Shown piece after piece: positions 1 to 11,405 of a stretch of 64,000 bases of DNA (the first letter of the stretch is position 1; every line of letters starts with the position of its first letter). Source of the stretch: Aristolochia californica. Lineage: Eukaryota > Streptophyta > Magnoliopsida > Piperales > Aristolochiaceae. Location of the stretch: positions 25,207,137 through 25,271,136 of the forward strand of contig JARWKL010000014.1 in the NCBI GenBank assembly GCA_029961685.1. Direction: 5' to 3'. The notes under the pieces were generated by a model, which did not search any database, had not been told where the DNA came from, and saw only the letters and a program-made list of their open reading frames with translations. A program made the position numbers and the translations under genes.

Positions 1-487
1 TTAGCATTAAACAATTTTTATTACAATTTTGTGTTTGACATTTTATTTGATTAAAAATTTATCGATAAGTATACTAATATATTCAATTAATTATTAATTT
101 TTATTTATTTACCCAGAAGAGGCAATAAAAGGTCCATTTAACTTTCCTAAGAAAATTTTAAAATATTTTTTGGAAATTTCTAATAAGTCACTAATAGTAA
201 TAAGATTTTATTTAAAGGTTTTTTTGAGAATATGTATCACTGGAAAAATATTTCTAATTTTTCCTAGAATATAAATTTTCATCTAGGGGTACTAAGGAGA
301 CCATAGTAAATTTATGGCCAGAGTCAAAATTTACAAAACAAGCTAGACAACAATTGGAGTAAAAAAGATTAATATTGGTGCATTTTAATCCATTATTGAA
401 ATTCAATCCTTAACCTCCCCTATCATTCTTTTTTTTTTTTTAAATGTATGCATAATTTTATATGTAATTTATTCGAAGCCACTCCTA
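1..487 (-). mobile_element. Truncated hAT-like non-autonomous element (copy Ia)
   Basis: The segment runs off the left window edge and ends near 474-487 in a TIR-like end (cgaagccactcctac), a variant of the ends of the better preserved copy at 7187-9084. Its body (positions 1-240 and 250-430) matches 7860-8300 in reverse complement. Compared with that copy it lacks several hundred bases just inside the TIR. There is no coding capacity. The hAT assignment rests on TIR type and on the 8-bp duplication of the related copy, not on a transposase. Confidence 0.45.
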
Positions 488-1404
488 CGTGCGAGATCAT
501 AAACATGGAAGAAAAAAGAAACTCTTTGTCCCTTCTTCATGGCTCTTGAAGAAATTGAAAAGATATTTTAGTAGAAATACGTTTCTAGAGACTATTAGTG
601 GTTTTTTCAATAAATGTTGAAATATATTTTTAATAGAAATATAGGGATCATTAGTACCTCACGTTATTTGAAATTTTTTTTTCTAATTATAAATTCTTGT
701 TAAAAAATCATATAATTTTCTAAGTAAGATTTTCTTGCCAAGATGGGCTAGAAAATCGTATAGAAAAATTTTGAATAAGTATTTGACAGTTGATGATATA
801 ATACTTTTAGCATGAGACAATTTTCATAGCAATTTTGTGTTTGACATTTTATTTGATTAAAAATTTATTGATAAGTATAGTTATATATTAGATTAATTAT
901 TAATTTTTATTTATTTCCTTAGAAAAGGCAATAAGAGGTCCATTTAATTTTCCTAAGAAAAAATTAAAACATTTATTGTAATTTTCTTGTAAGTCTCTAA
1001 TAGTAATAGGATTTTATTTAAAGGATTTATAGTTTTTATTTGGGTGATTTTAAATTGATAGTAATATTTCATTTAATTTTGTTGTGTTTAAATATTGTAT
1101 GGAGTTTGTTCATAATATTATGCAATGTATAGAGTGTTTAGACTATTTTATAGAGTGTATGGAGTGTATAAACAATTTTATGAAGTGTTTATAGAATGTA
1201 TAGACAATTTTATGGAGTGTATAAACAATTTTATGGAGTGTTTATGGAATGTATAGACAATTTTATGGAGTGTTTATGTAAGTATTATGTATATAGATTA
1301 TGCCCAATTTTGGAGTAGAGGTCATGCCGAATTTTATATAAGTATTATATACATAGATTATGCTCAATTTTAAGTAGAGGTCATACCCAATCTTATACAT
1401 GTAT

Positions 1405-1457
<53 letters not shown>

Positions 1458-1731
1458 ATGCCCAATTTTATGTAAAAGTCATGCCCAATTTTATGTAAAA
1501 GTCATGCATAATTTTATATAAAATTTATTTTATATATATTTTTTGAAAAATTTTAAATGTATTTTGAAGCTCGAGCTTGGCTCGAACTCGGTTAAAATTT
1601 TTGGGCTCGAGCTCGATAACAATTTTAGGCTTGAGACGAGGCTCAACTCGAAGTTCGGCTCGAAATATTTAAATCAAACTTGACTCGAACATAGGCAGGT
1701 TCGGGCTCGGCTCGGCTCGATGCCACCCCTA
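488..1731 (-). mobile_element. hAT-like non-autonomous element (copy Ib), one end intact
   Basis: The right end is a clear TIR (gccacccccta-type: 'tgccacccct' then 'a' at 1731), preceded by a subterminal zone at 1565-1720 with many gctcgag/ggctcga words. The AT-rich interior (poly-TA at about 1405-1454, repeated 'tttatggagtgt' words at 1150-1275) matches 7187-8700 in reverse orientation. Positions 805-1020 repeat 1-240 directly, because copy Ia abuts this copy. No transposase is present. Confidence 0.5.
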
Positions 1732-2199
1732 GTTGTGGGCTCATTAGCTCCATCTCGTAGACATCCTACAAGACATCCTAGCATTTTGTATGCACCTATA
1801 TTTGTTTAATTGAGAAACTTGAAATAATGACTCTTGTACCCTACATACTATCCTTCTCAAGGGTATCAAATAAAAAACTTCAACTTTGGCAAAAAACATC
1901 TAGTGGTTGTGCAAGTAAAAATAAAAAAAAAGATATGTTTCTGCCTTTGGTTTTTCATTAATTTATAGATGAAATGGGAAACAATATGATTATTGCCCGT
2001 TCACTCAAGCCTGAAATCTAGACACATTAACCAAATGCAGGAAAGTTGATATTTTACAAAGAAAATCTGTCATTCCATGAGCAACTCTCACTGGCAAAGA
2101 CATTACCATATTTCACAAGCTATCACATAATTTTGTAACTATAGTTTAAGTAAAGAAACTCTCATAGATCTATGAACTGCTAACAAGAAACTCTACTGA
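1732..2199. other. Non-coding stretch
   Basis: I see no reading frame, element end or repeat that I can name. The sequence is AT-rich and intron-like or intergenic. Confidence 0.4.
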
Positions 2200-2701
2200 A
2201 AATGTCATCAAGGCAAGTGATGACTTGGCCACAAGATATGGCACAATTGTGAAGCTTTTATTCTCAAATTTAGAGAGCACAACCTGTCCTGCAAGATGAG
2301 AAAGGTACTAAGTTTTTAAGAGCACCCATCACACTAAAATAAATTATGTTGAGAAAATAATGCCAAAACAAAAGATACATACAAGCAGCATCTGATTGTC
2401 CAAATGCTCACACATACCATATTGTACTGGTCACTTTATATTGCTGAACATGAACTGTTGCTCCAAACCAATACTGAGCTCGTTTGCCCCTTCGAGAAGA
2501 TGAATCACCTGATTCCCATTATTAGAATAAAAAAAAACATAAGCAACTTGAACAAAGAAATTGAAAAGTGAGAGACAGCATGATATTCTAATATACACTC
2601 TTAGCAACCTTTTCTTTTTGGATTATATAATTACAGGAACATGATATGTATCAGGTATTGTACATTTTACAACATTTGCAGCACCCCATCTGTAACGTTC
2701 A
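2200..2701 (-). pseudogene. Possible exons of an unrecognised host gene
   Basis: On the minus strand, splice-like borders frame three short open stretches. 2701-2635 follows '...attccag' and reads ERYRWGAANVVKCTIPDTYH. 2508-2418 follows '...gaatcag' and precedes gtatgtg; one frame reads RRGKRAQYWFGATVHVQQYK. About 2290-2180 follows '...tcttgcag' and one frame reads VVLSKFENKSFTIVPYLVAK before a stop. The frames do not join cleanly: a phase-0 join of the first two leads to a stop after about 25 codons. It may be a decayed gene or chance. I recognise no family, and the plus strand shows nothing better. Confidence 0.2.
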
Positions 2702-3021
2702 CTGGAATGTTAAAGATATTAAAAGGACAAAAAGCCCAATAGAAATTCAAAAGATTCTAAACCAGATAAAAAAACGCACGTGAATAGAAATCCATCCATT
2801 TAAAAATTTTCAGTGGAATGAGAGAGTTAGTGTCAAAAAACATAAGAAATATATAGCATATACTTGCAACAAGCCCCAAAAAACATTGTAAAAATCACAA
2901 AAAAATGAACTTTGGATTACTCATCCATTCATGAAACAAAACACCATAGGGTAAATGATAATGCATTTCTTGTAACCTCATGATATCCTATATATAAAGA
3001 ACATCCTATCAATTTCAAGAT

Positions 3022-3156
3022 CGACATTTCTTGGCTGATAAATTGGCAAAATTCGGAACTTCCCAGCAATCTCTCATTGTTTGAGAAGGCTTCCCTCCTT
3101 TGTAATTTACTCTTTTGAGCCTTTGTCTTAATAAAAATCAACATCATTTAAAAAAA
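3022..3156 (+). mobile_element. Very short 5'-truncated LINE tail with TSD
   Basis: The insert matches the last ~125 bases of the LINE copies ending at 20145 and 28981 (cttggctgataaattggcaa ... aataaaaatcaacatcattt, then poly-A). It is flanked by an 11-bp direct repeat, aatttcaagat, at 3011-3021 and again at 3157-3167. This is the hallmark of target-primed reverse transcription with extreme 5' truncation. It carries only the end of the RNase H reading frame and the 3' tail, so it is inert. Confidence 0.75.
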
Positions 3157-3251
3157 AATTTCAAGATTGGAAATTATTTTGTATAAAAAGGTATTAAATA
3201 TATTATTATTAAATAATAAAACACGAATAATATATAACCATGCAACAACTT

Positions 3252-3619
3252 TGTTGGAAGATTCCCAAGCCCACACGACCAAGGAAGGCCCATACGTCCA
3301 AGTGTGTGGAAGATGAGCTCATGCCTACAGACCAAGGAGAAGGCCCACAAGCCCACAGGCCCACATAGTGGTAGCATGATGGTAAATAAAGAGTCATCTC
3401 ATAAAGATGACACTGATGTAATTACTTTTTGATTTATGCCTCTTATTCACTCTTACTAGTACTTTTGATATCTATAAATACAAGTTAAGGGGGAGGGTTT
3501 GGACAAGTCCATTTCCCTAATCTTCCATCCTCCCTCCACAACTCTTCTTCTTCTTCTTCTTCTCACCCCTTAATCCTCTTCTACAGTGATTATATATCAT
3601 CGAATCCTAAGTTTTAACA
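3252..3619 (+). repeat. 5' LTR of element D
   Basis: 368 bp, begins TGTTGG and ends TTAACA. A TATA-like box tataaata at 3473-3480 is followed by a pyrimidine-rich stretch (cttcttcttcttcttctt near 3545), which fits an LTR promoter. Confidence 0.8.
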
Positions 3620-3631
3620 TGGTATCAGAGC
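3620..3631 (+). promoter_or_regulatory. Primer-binding site of element D
   Basis: tggtatcagagc, complementary to the 3' end of plant initiator tRNA-Met, lies immediately after the 5' LTR. Confidence 0.85.
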
Positions 3632-5849
3632 GGGCAATGATCTGAGATGTAAAAGGAGAAGAATATGGAGAAGAAAGTGAAGAAGAAGAAGTACAAAAAG
3701 AAAAAGAAAAAAGAGGAGTTTCTTGTTTTTCCTCAAGTTTTATTTCTCAATTTCGATATTTCATTGGAAGTTTCACTTTCTTTCCTTATTTTTCATATAG
3801 AAAATTATATACCGTTGGAAAGATTTTTGAGTCTACTTTCCAAATAAAAAAGAATCGTTGAAATCAAATTTTTCTAGAAAGAGAAATCGATATCTGAAGC
3901 AGCAGAAAAGTTTCGAGCAGCAGCAAAAAGCTTCAATTTTTGAGCCGTTTTATGCAATCAAGAACGAGACTTTATATGGAGCGTTATATATCAAAATAAA
4001 GATCTGTAAGTTTATTTTCTTACCTATTTATCCAATTATCATTATGAATTTTTTTATATGGAGATATCAATCTCGGAAGAGTCGATGGTCATGTTGGCCA
4101 AAGAAGAAAGTATTTAGTTCGGCCAGATTACAAAGTCCAAAATCTATCAAATTATTTATCTCAAAAGAAGTATATTTTATGAAGAGAAGTTATACTTGTT
4201 GAAAGATATTTAAGTCTAGTTTCAGATAGAGAAAATTTCATGTCAATTTGATCTATATTTAAGGAGATATTTGCATTGGAAGAATCAAAGGCATGCTAGT
4301 ATACTGTTGTATACGAAGATTCGGATTTGAGCATAATTTTTTGAGTTGCCGTTATTGATCAACAATACCACGAAAGTATCTCATGATCTACCCTTGGAAA
4401 GTTTAAGTTTATTAACAAACAATATCTAGAAAGAATCTTTAGAAGATCATCTTTTTTTCAGAAACTTTTCTTGATTTATTTGTCAAAGATTGCTTTGCCT
4501 AAAGATTTCAAGAAAAAAAAAGGCAAGTAAAGGTGTCTTCTTTAATTGCTAACTTGGCACCAATTGAAGGAGGAAACTACCATATTTTGAAGATTTTTCC
4601 AGCCACGAATTTTGTGAGATTTTTTTGGTATTTTGAAAGATTACAAACAATTTGATTTAGTATCCTTGCCTAAAAAATTAAGGCAAGAAAAGTTTGAAAT
4701 ATTTAACTTGGCTTGAGTTGGTTTACAATATTTGAGCTAGTAAAGTTGTTGATACTAGCCTTCTTTTACTTGATCATACAAGAGGTAGATTAGCACTTGA
4801 ACTTGCAAAATATTTGTTGACTTCAAGCTAGTATCATTAACATTATCTCCCAGCTCGAGGGGTTGAATAGAAGGAGAAATATGAAGGATGAACACATTGG
4901 AGATTGTTTGATCTATTGATTATCAAACAACATTTGATTCAAACTTATTATTGACAGTCTATTACTTAGCTTGACTCACTCACTTAGTGTCAAAGCTACT
5001 ATTTGCTATATGCAATATGCTACTGGCTTGATTATTACCTTGGATTATCCTCAACTTATTGCTTGGTACATAGCTTCCTTATGAAAGGATGAACTTGTAG
5101 TAGATTATCTTATGTGTCCTTATTGCTCTTAAGGACTTTTATTACCTACTGGTTATCCACTGCTATATAACTGCCTATTTGGTACGTGTTATTTGGACTT
5201 AGGCCCATTTCAAATGCTGCTATTGTGTCTCTCTGATTGAGACATTATTATTGAAGGAGGTCTTCTCAATTGTTGATTGTTGTTAGCATTAACTATTTTG
5301 ATGAAGAAGAAAGCACATGGTGGCCCGAGAATGTTATCTTCTGGTGATTACCCTTTACCCCCTCATTTCGCATTTTTACTCCTACCATTTGAGGTTTGAT
5401 GTCCTATGGAGAGACACCGTGATGAAGGAGTTTATTACTACAGTTATGAGCAATGCCTTTAGACCCACTACTAACAGAAGATAGGAGTGTGGCCAACATC
5501 CAACATGAGTCAAGTCTATTATTCACCCAAGAGGTGTTTTTTTAAGCTACCCTGAGAAAGTGGGTAGACGATGTGCCCCACAGTAGGGCTACTTTTCCAC
5601 CTGTGAAATTGACCAGAAAATATTTTTTACTATGACCATTTGATTGGAGTATGGAGTGATGTCTTAGGGTTAGGAGTGATTTTACTCTCTTATATTATGC
5701 CAACTGGGTCTCTTGGAAAAAAAGAGTACCAACTTGAGGGGGGAGTGTTGGAAGATAAGGTCAATTACCATTTTATACGAGAAGATCCTATACACTATTT
5801 GTAGCAAGTTGGGCTTATATGATGTTCTCTCACCCCTAGTTTGAGGGAG

Positions 5850-6222
5850 TGTTGGAAGATGGGCCCAAACCCACACGACCAAGGAAAACCTACACATCCA
5901 AGTGTGTGGAAGATGGGCTCAAGCCCACAGACCAAGGAGAAAGCCCACACAGTGGTAACATGATGGTAAATAAAGAGTCATCTCATAAAGATGGCATTGA
6001 TGTAATTAGTTTTTGATTTATGTCACTTATTCACTCTTACTAGGGTGAATAGTATTATTGTAATATTAGTACTTTTGATATCTATAAATACAACTTAAGG
6101 GGGAGGGTTTGCACAAGTCCATTACCCTAATCTTCCTCCACTCTCCATAACTCTCCTTCTTCTTCTCACCCCTTAATCCTCTTTTACTGTGAGTATACAT
6201 CATGGAATCCTAAGTTTCAATA
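5850..6222 (+). repeat. 3' LTR of element D
   Basis: 373 bp, alignable by eye with 3252-3619 along its whole length; it ends ttcaata rather than ttaaca. It has the same TATA-like box (6083-6090). The preceding tagtttgagggag is the polypurine tract. Confidence 0.8.
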
Positions 6223-6479
6223 AACTTTCTCATAAATGAAATGTTTATATATTGAAACATAAAAACTTTGTCAAAAGAATGAGTTCTGATAAGTGCCTAA
6301 GGTGGAAGCCAATGATTGATAAGTGTTTTGTTGTGCATATGGTTTGTAATAAAGGTACTTGTGTTGGCCCACCTTTTAAGAGCAGATGAGCTTGGTACAA
6401 GTTAACCTCAATTTTTTTTTTTTTTTTTTTATGAAAGGTGATTTTACTAAGAGAGAGAACAAAAGAACACAACCTCAAG

Positions 6480-7180
6480 GGAGCAAACCCCTAACAACAA
6501 AGGTTTGAAGGGAAGCTCCCAACTAGGTAAGAACATCGGCAATAAAATTAGTAGATCTCGAGATGTGAGACCAAATACAATAAAAACATTTACAATTTCC
6601 ATAATTTCAAAAAAGGTGTCCCAATGGCGTCAGGGGGGAGCAGAAGAGTGCACACACCAACTAATCACCACTTTGAAATCCTCCTCAATGTGGATAAGGC
6701 CGTTGCAGTGATCCCGGAAGACGTGGAACCCATTGAGGAGGCAGTGGAGCCTAGCTGTCATGGAGTCCGCAATAACGAGAGGACAGGCAAAAGAGATGAT
6801 CTGATTGTCCATGGAGTCACGAATTGCACAACCGAAACCTGCTTTCCGGGGGTTGCTAAGAGAGGAGTCATCAAAATTTAACTTAAAGACGAGCTGTGGT
6901 GGGGTCCATTCAGTTACAGTCGAGGGCTTCGAGGTCGTATGAAGTTGGGCAAGGCAATGCTAATTGTCTCTAATGAAGGATCCAATGAAAGGGGAAAAGG
7001 CTTTCTTGGTGTGAAGCCAAGTCGAAATATTCCTCGAAATGATTTCAACGACTCTCTCGGATTCAAACTTAGTGTTGAACCGCCTTTGGTTGCACTCATT
7101 CCAAAGACCTCATGGGATGAAGGTAGAGCAAGCAGAGATCATCAATCAACCAAGGTTGGGGACAGATAAACCAAGAAGCT
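6480..7180 (-). pseudogene. LINE RNase H-like domain, frameshifted
   Basis: The minus strand reads VFKLNFDDSSLSNPRKAGFG, the usual start of the plant LINE RNase H domain (KLNFDGS...GGVFRD), and further on DFKVVISW, the usual D-S-K-x-V-I-x-W-like block. The original long frame is broken into pieces at about 6914-7099 and 6630-6812. It is not expected to be functional. Confidence 0.6.
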
Positions 7181-7366
7181 TACAACTAGGGGTGGCTTCG
7201 AGCGATCCTCATCTCAAGCCCAAAATTTTTAACCGAGTTTGAGCCGAGCTTCGAGCTTCAACATACATTTAAAACTTTTCAAAAATATATATCAAATAAA
7301 TTTTATATAAAATTATGCATACATTTAACATAAAATTGGACATGACCTCTACATAAAATTGGACAT

Positions 7367-7407
<41 letters not shown>

Positions 7408-8497
7408 CATGTATAAGATTGGGCATGACCTCTACTTAAAATTGAGCATAATTTATGTATATAATACCTGTATAAAATTTGGCATGACCTCTACTTAAAA
7501 TTGGGCATCATCTATATATATAATACCTGCATAAACACTCCATGAAATTGTTTATACACTCTATACACTCCATACACTCCATACATTGCATAACATTATG
7601 AATAAACTCCATACAATAATCAAACACAACAAAATTAAATGAAATATCACTATCAATTTACAATCACCCAAATAAAAACTATAAATCCATTATAAATTTA
7701 CAAACTATAAAATTGTAATCGAGTTCGAGCCTAATAATTTTAACCGAGTTCGAGTTTGAGCTCGAGCTTTAGCCAAGTTCGAGGTTAACCTACATTTAAT
7801 ACTCTACATAAAATATATGTCAAATAAATTATCTATAAAATTGTCCATACATTTTTTAAAAAAGAATGATAGGGAAGGTTCGGGATTGAATCTCGATAAT
7901 AGATTAGAACCCACCAATATTAATCGTTTTTTACCTCAAATGTTGTCTAGCTTATTTTGTAATTTTTTAATCTGGCCATAAATTTACTATGGCCTCCTTG
8001 GTGCCCTGATTGAAAATTTATATTCTTGGAAAAACTAGAAATGTTTTTCCTAGAATACACATTTCCAAAAAAACCTTTAAATAAAATCCTATTACTATTA
8101 GAGACTTACTAGAAAATTACTAGAAATATTTTAAAATTTTCTTAGGAAAGTTAAATGGACCTCTTATTGCCACTTTAAGGGAAATAAATAAAAATTAATA
8201 ATCAATCTAATATATTACTATCCTTATCGATAAATTTTTAATCAAATAAAATGTCAAACATAAAATTTCTATGAAAATTGCCTCATGCTAATAGTATTAT
8301 AGCATCAACTGTCAAATACTTATTCAAAATTTTTCTATATGGTTTTCTTGCCCATCTTGGAAAGAAAATCTTACTTAGAAAATTATATGATTTTTTAATA
8401 AAAATTTCTAATTAGAAAAATGTTTCCAAAAAACATGAGGCACTAATGGTCCCTATATTTCTACTAAAAATGTCTTTTCAACATTTATTGAAAAAAC

Positions 8498-8691
8498 CAC
8501 TAATAATCTCTAGAAACGTATTTTTATTAAAATATCTTTTTTCAATTTCTTGAAGAGCAATGACGAAGGGACAAAAGAGTTTTTTTTTTTTTTACACTAA
8601 TAATCTCTAGAAACGTATTTCTACTAAAATATCATTTTTTCAATTTCTTGAAGAGCGATGACGAAGGGACAAAAGAGTTTTTTTTTTTTAC
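8498..8691 (+). repeat. 97-bp tandem duplication inside hAT-like element II
   Basis: 8498-8594 and 8595-8691 both begin cactaataatctctagaaac and both end in the T run after 'gggacaaaagag'. The related copy Ib has this sequence once (about 510-620, reverse orientation), so the duplication is specific to element II. Confidence 0.8.
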
Positions 8692-8834
8692 TTTTTTTAC
8701 TTGTTTATGATCTCACACGTGCGAAATCGTGTGGGTTGGAGGGGGGGTGGTAGAAAAATTATTTCTCCCAACTTAGGTCTCGAGGAGCGAAATTATTTCT
8801 CCGTCGTCAACTCTCACTCTGGTTTTCCGCTAAG

Positions 8835-8891
8835 ATGTCGCAAAGCGAAGGCGTGGCGCCGACGACGAAAACAGAGGAGGCGAAGAAATAA
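8835..8891 (+). CDS. 18-residue ORF in hAT-like element II
   Basis: ATG at 8835 opens MSQSEGVAPTTKTEEAKK, then a stop. It sits in the only GC-rich block of the element, where transcription of an autonomous parent might begin. It could be the first codons of a deleted transposase gene or a captured host exon. It is far too short to prove either, and no BED zinc finger follows. Confidence 0.2.
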   Translation: MSQSEGVAPTTKTEEAKK

Positions 8892-9665
8892 GAGGGAAGG
8901 GGATGTAGCGGTTGGCGATCCCGATCCCGCGACTCGCGAGCTTTCGAACCGAACCTTGATTCAGTCGAGCTCGGGTCGTTAACTCAAACGAGCCAATTTC
9001 GGATCTCGAGCTCGAGAGAAACCGATTCGAAATCGAGCCAAACTCGAGCCACTCGCGAGCCAGCTCGGTTCGAAGCCAACCCTACTTACGATAAATGTTG
9101 GAAAGTTCCACATGCATATAGAACTGGACACTGATACGGCTAAGAATCGTTGTCCTAACCCCCCAAGAAGGGGCATTTGATTGATAGTTTCCTCCATAGA
9201 TTTGTAAAGAGGACATGTGGAATCCACCTTGTGTTGGCCATGCTTTTTGAGATTGTCTGCGAAAAGAATTTTGTTAAAGCGGGCGCTCTACATGAAGAAC
9301 TTCACTTCGGGAGGGGTGCAAAGACGCCAAGTGAAAGCCTCCTCATGCCCCGTACTGCAAGTGAGCCATCCTCTAATTAAGTCGTAAGTGGAGGTGACCG
9401 AGAAGGAGCCAATCTTATTAGAGCTTCTGGATCCGATAGGCCCCCACAAGGGTGACGATTCCAATTCCCATCACAAGTATCCTCTACAACCAAAGTCCTC
9501 TGCAGGGAGAGGCTGAAAAGAGTAAGAAAAGACTTATGCAAAAGCGCACTACCCGTCCACCTATCTTCCCAAAATCTGATTGACTGACCATTGCCGACAT
9601 AAAAGCGAATTGCAGAGGAAAAAATTGGGAGGAGATAGAGAGATCTCCAGACAAATGATTAGTCA

Positions 9666-10439
9666 ATCATGCTAATATGATGCTTGGAAAGGGCCAGTAT
9701 GCAATCTACAATCATGTTACTTGAGCTGCTAGAATTATCCAAGGAACCAAATGGATCATCATCCTATTCACTATTATCACTTTTTGGTGATGACCCTAAT
9801 TCCATATTAAGCCGGTTTGTGAACTTGTCATCTATTACATAACCCCTCACATGCAAAAAGGTTCCCAAGGCAAGTGTAGGTTCTTAGATACCTAGTGGAC
9901 GTGTTGCATGCAAGATATGAGGCGGTTATTACTTAGGTTTATGTGAAAGAAGGGACAAAGGTAGCAGGGGACAGAATTAGGGTTTCAGTATTTTATGATT
10001 AAATAGATGGGTTAGGCGGTGGATAAGGGAAAAGGATAATATTGTCTGATGGTTTAGGGAATCAAGCAAACAATGGTATAGGTGGTTTGGATAAGCATCT
10101 TAGAAATAATGATCAGGCAGGTCTGCAAAAGCTTGAAAATTAGGGTTAAGGGTTTCTAGGGTTCAAGGACATGGAGTGAGGGGTTTAATAGACTGAGACT
10201 ATGAAATGTATCTCATGATAGACATCACCTATTGGCGAGGATGATACAAATTGAATCTATAATAAATTTTATTAACATAAAATATTTTTAGTTAATATTA
10301 TTTTATGATTTTTTTTTTTGGAAAAATAAAGGCAAAAGGATGAAAAGTTTCACTTGATGCATTTAAAGATGGACCTTTTAAGTATGAGTTGAGCTGCCAA
10401 AATTGGGGAGAGTTAGGGTAGTGTTGTTTGAAAAATAAA
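9666..10439. other. Intergenic stretch with a weak minus-strand coding relic
   Basis: Most of this is featureless. On the minus strand about 9850-9666 reads VIDDKFTNRLNMELGSSPKS..., a stop, then DPFGSLDNSSSSS..., an acidic and serine-rich composition unlike the LINE beside it. It could be a decayed exon. I recognise no family. Confidence 0.2.
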
Positions 10440-10928
10440 TAAATAAAAATCACTTCAATGGCTAGGAGTGTCACTTGCTTAATGGTTAGTCAATATTATA
10501 ATCAATCTGTTGAAAAACCAGTCCAGGTGTATTTTGGTTATTTCAGCTTATCACCATATTCATATTTCTATGTAGTCGTGTTCTCAATGTTGAATTATGT
10601 CTATAGTCCAAATTTCATGTACATAGGACATAGAATGGGAGATATAAGGAGATAAAGGTTTAACATAAATGAAGGGCATTTTTGTAATTATACCAGATTA
10701 CTTAATTCAGCTCATTCTTGAGCCTTTCTCAATTTCTATTCTCTATCTCTCTAATTCTTCCTTCACCTCTCTCTCTATTCTTAAACTTTTCATGGTATCA
10801 AAACAATAGATAACATCTAGGAAAGTTTTTTGTCAGTAATCATCATTCTTTGAAGAAGACGATCACCTAGAAGAAGGGTTTCTCACATGTATCAGTTAAT
10901 GGCTGGTAAAAACTCAAATCTTTTCATC
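10440..10928 (+). mobile_element. LTR end, primer-binding site and leader of an LTR element
   Basis: A copia-like LTR end (about 10440-10792, with the common 'gaagggcatttttgtaatta' region and pyrimidine-rich 3' part) is followed at 10793-10804 by tggtatcaaaac, a decayed tRNA-Met primer site. Then comes a leader with a possible gag start (ATG near 10901, MAGKNSNLF). The antisense LINE at 10929 cuts it there. The copia piece at 20868-21660 has a different LTR, so I do not pair them. Confidence 0.4.
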
Positions 10929-10951
10929 TTTTTTTTTAAATGATGATAACT

Positions 10952-11401
10952 TTATTTCAAAAAAAGGGAAGATAGATCAAGGGAGGTCTCCCCTAACAAC
11001 AGGAGATTGGGCTGGTTTAGCAAACAAATCAGCAGCTGAATTGGCTGATCTAAATACATGAGACTAAGTACAAGAAATGGTAGATACAATGTCCAAAATA
11101 TCAAGAAAAATCTGCCAAATGATGCCATGGGGGGAAGGATGAGGTGAAGCACTATCCGATAACGACCTTGGAATCTCCTTCCACAATAAGGGTACAACTA
11201 AAGTGGTTCTGAAAAATACGCAAGCCATGAAGCAGATCAGTGAGCTCAGCAGTGGTCAAGTCAGCAATTCTGAGATGGCAATGCCGCGCGGATAAAAAAT
11301 CACCCCGCCAAAGCCAGTCAAACTCGGGTTCCCAAAAGCGCTACCATCAAAATTTAGCTCATAATATCCGGTGGGAGGAGGCTCCCAAACAGCAACTCAG
11401 C

Positions 11402-11404
<3 letters not shown>
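10952..11404 (-). pseudogene. LINE RNase H-like C-terminal domain, broken
   Basis: A minus-strand frame near 11190 reads LIVEGDSKVVIG, the usual acidic block of the plant LINE RNase H-like domain. The order and distance to zf-RVT are as in the other copies. It is heavily frameshifted. Confidence 0.5.

Positions 11405-11405
<1 letters not shown>

Larger units (their letters stand above)
3252..6222 (+). mobile_element. Complete non-autonomous LTR retrotransposon (element D)
   Basis: A 2,971-bp element with two LTRs of about 370 bp starting TGTTGGAAGAT, a primer-binding site TGGTATCAGAGC directly after the 5' LTR, a polypurine tract (tttgagggag) directly before the 3' LTR, and a 5-bp target duplication AACTT at 3247-3251 and 6223-6227. 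The ~2.2-kb interior has only short frames (3665-4202, Lys-rich start, no domain) and no gag, protease, integrase or reverse transcriptase. It must have been moved by proteins of another element. Its leader (about 3870-4010) resembles the leaders of the elements at 36403-40766 and 54896-57841. Confidence 0.85.
7187..9084 (+). mobile_element. hAT-like non-autonomous element II with 8-bp TSD
   Basis: 1,898 bp with inverted ends taggggtggcttcg (7187) and cgaagccaaccct-a (ending 9084). The flanks are cttacaac (7179-7186) and cttacgat (9085-9092), an 8-bp duplication with 6 of 8 matches, the length expected of hAT elements. It lies inside the antisense LINE 6413-9665, so it is younger than that LINE. 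Interior: AT-rich with poly-TA (about 7373-7405), a 97-bp direct duplication (8498-8691), and a GC-rich right part (8720-9084) with many ctcgag words. No transposase domain is seen. Confidence 0.75.
6413..9665 (-). mobile_element. 5'-truncated LINE, split by a hAT-like element
   Basis: Reading leftwards from about 9665: the end of the RT region (FRVGNGQSIRFWEDRWTG-like, about 9640-9560), a zf-RVT region (about 9380-9090), then after the inserted element at 7187-9084 the RNase H-like domain (7180-6480), and a 3' tail ending in a T run at 6413-6430 (poly-A on the minus strand). Several frameshifts are present. The body matches the LINE fragment at 25740-26190 on both sides of the insertion, which confirms continuity. 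No clear target duplication was found. Confidence 0.7.
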
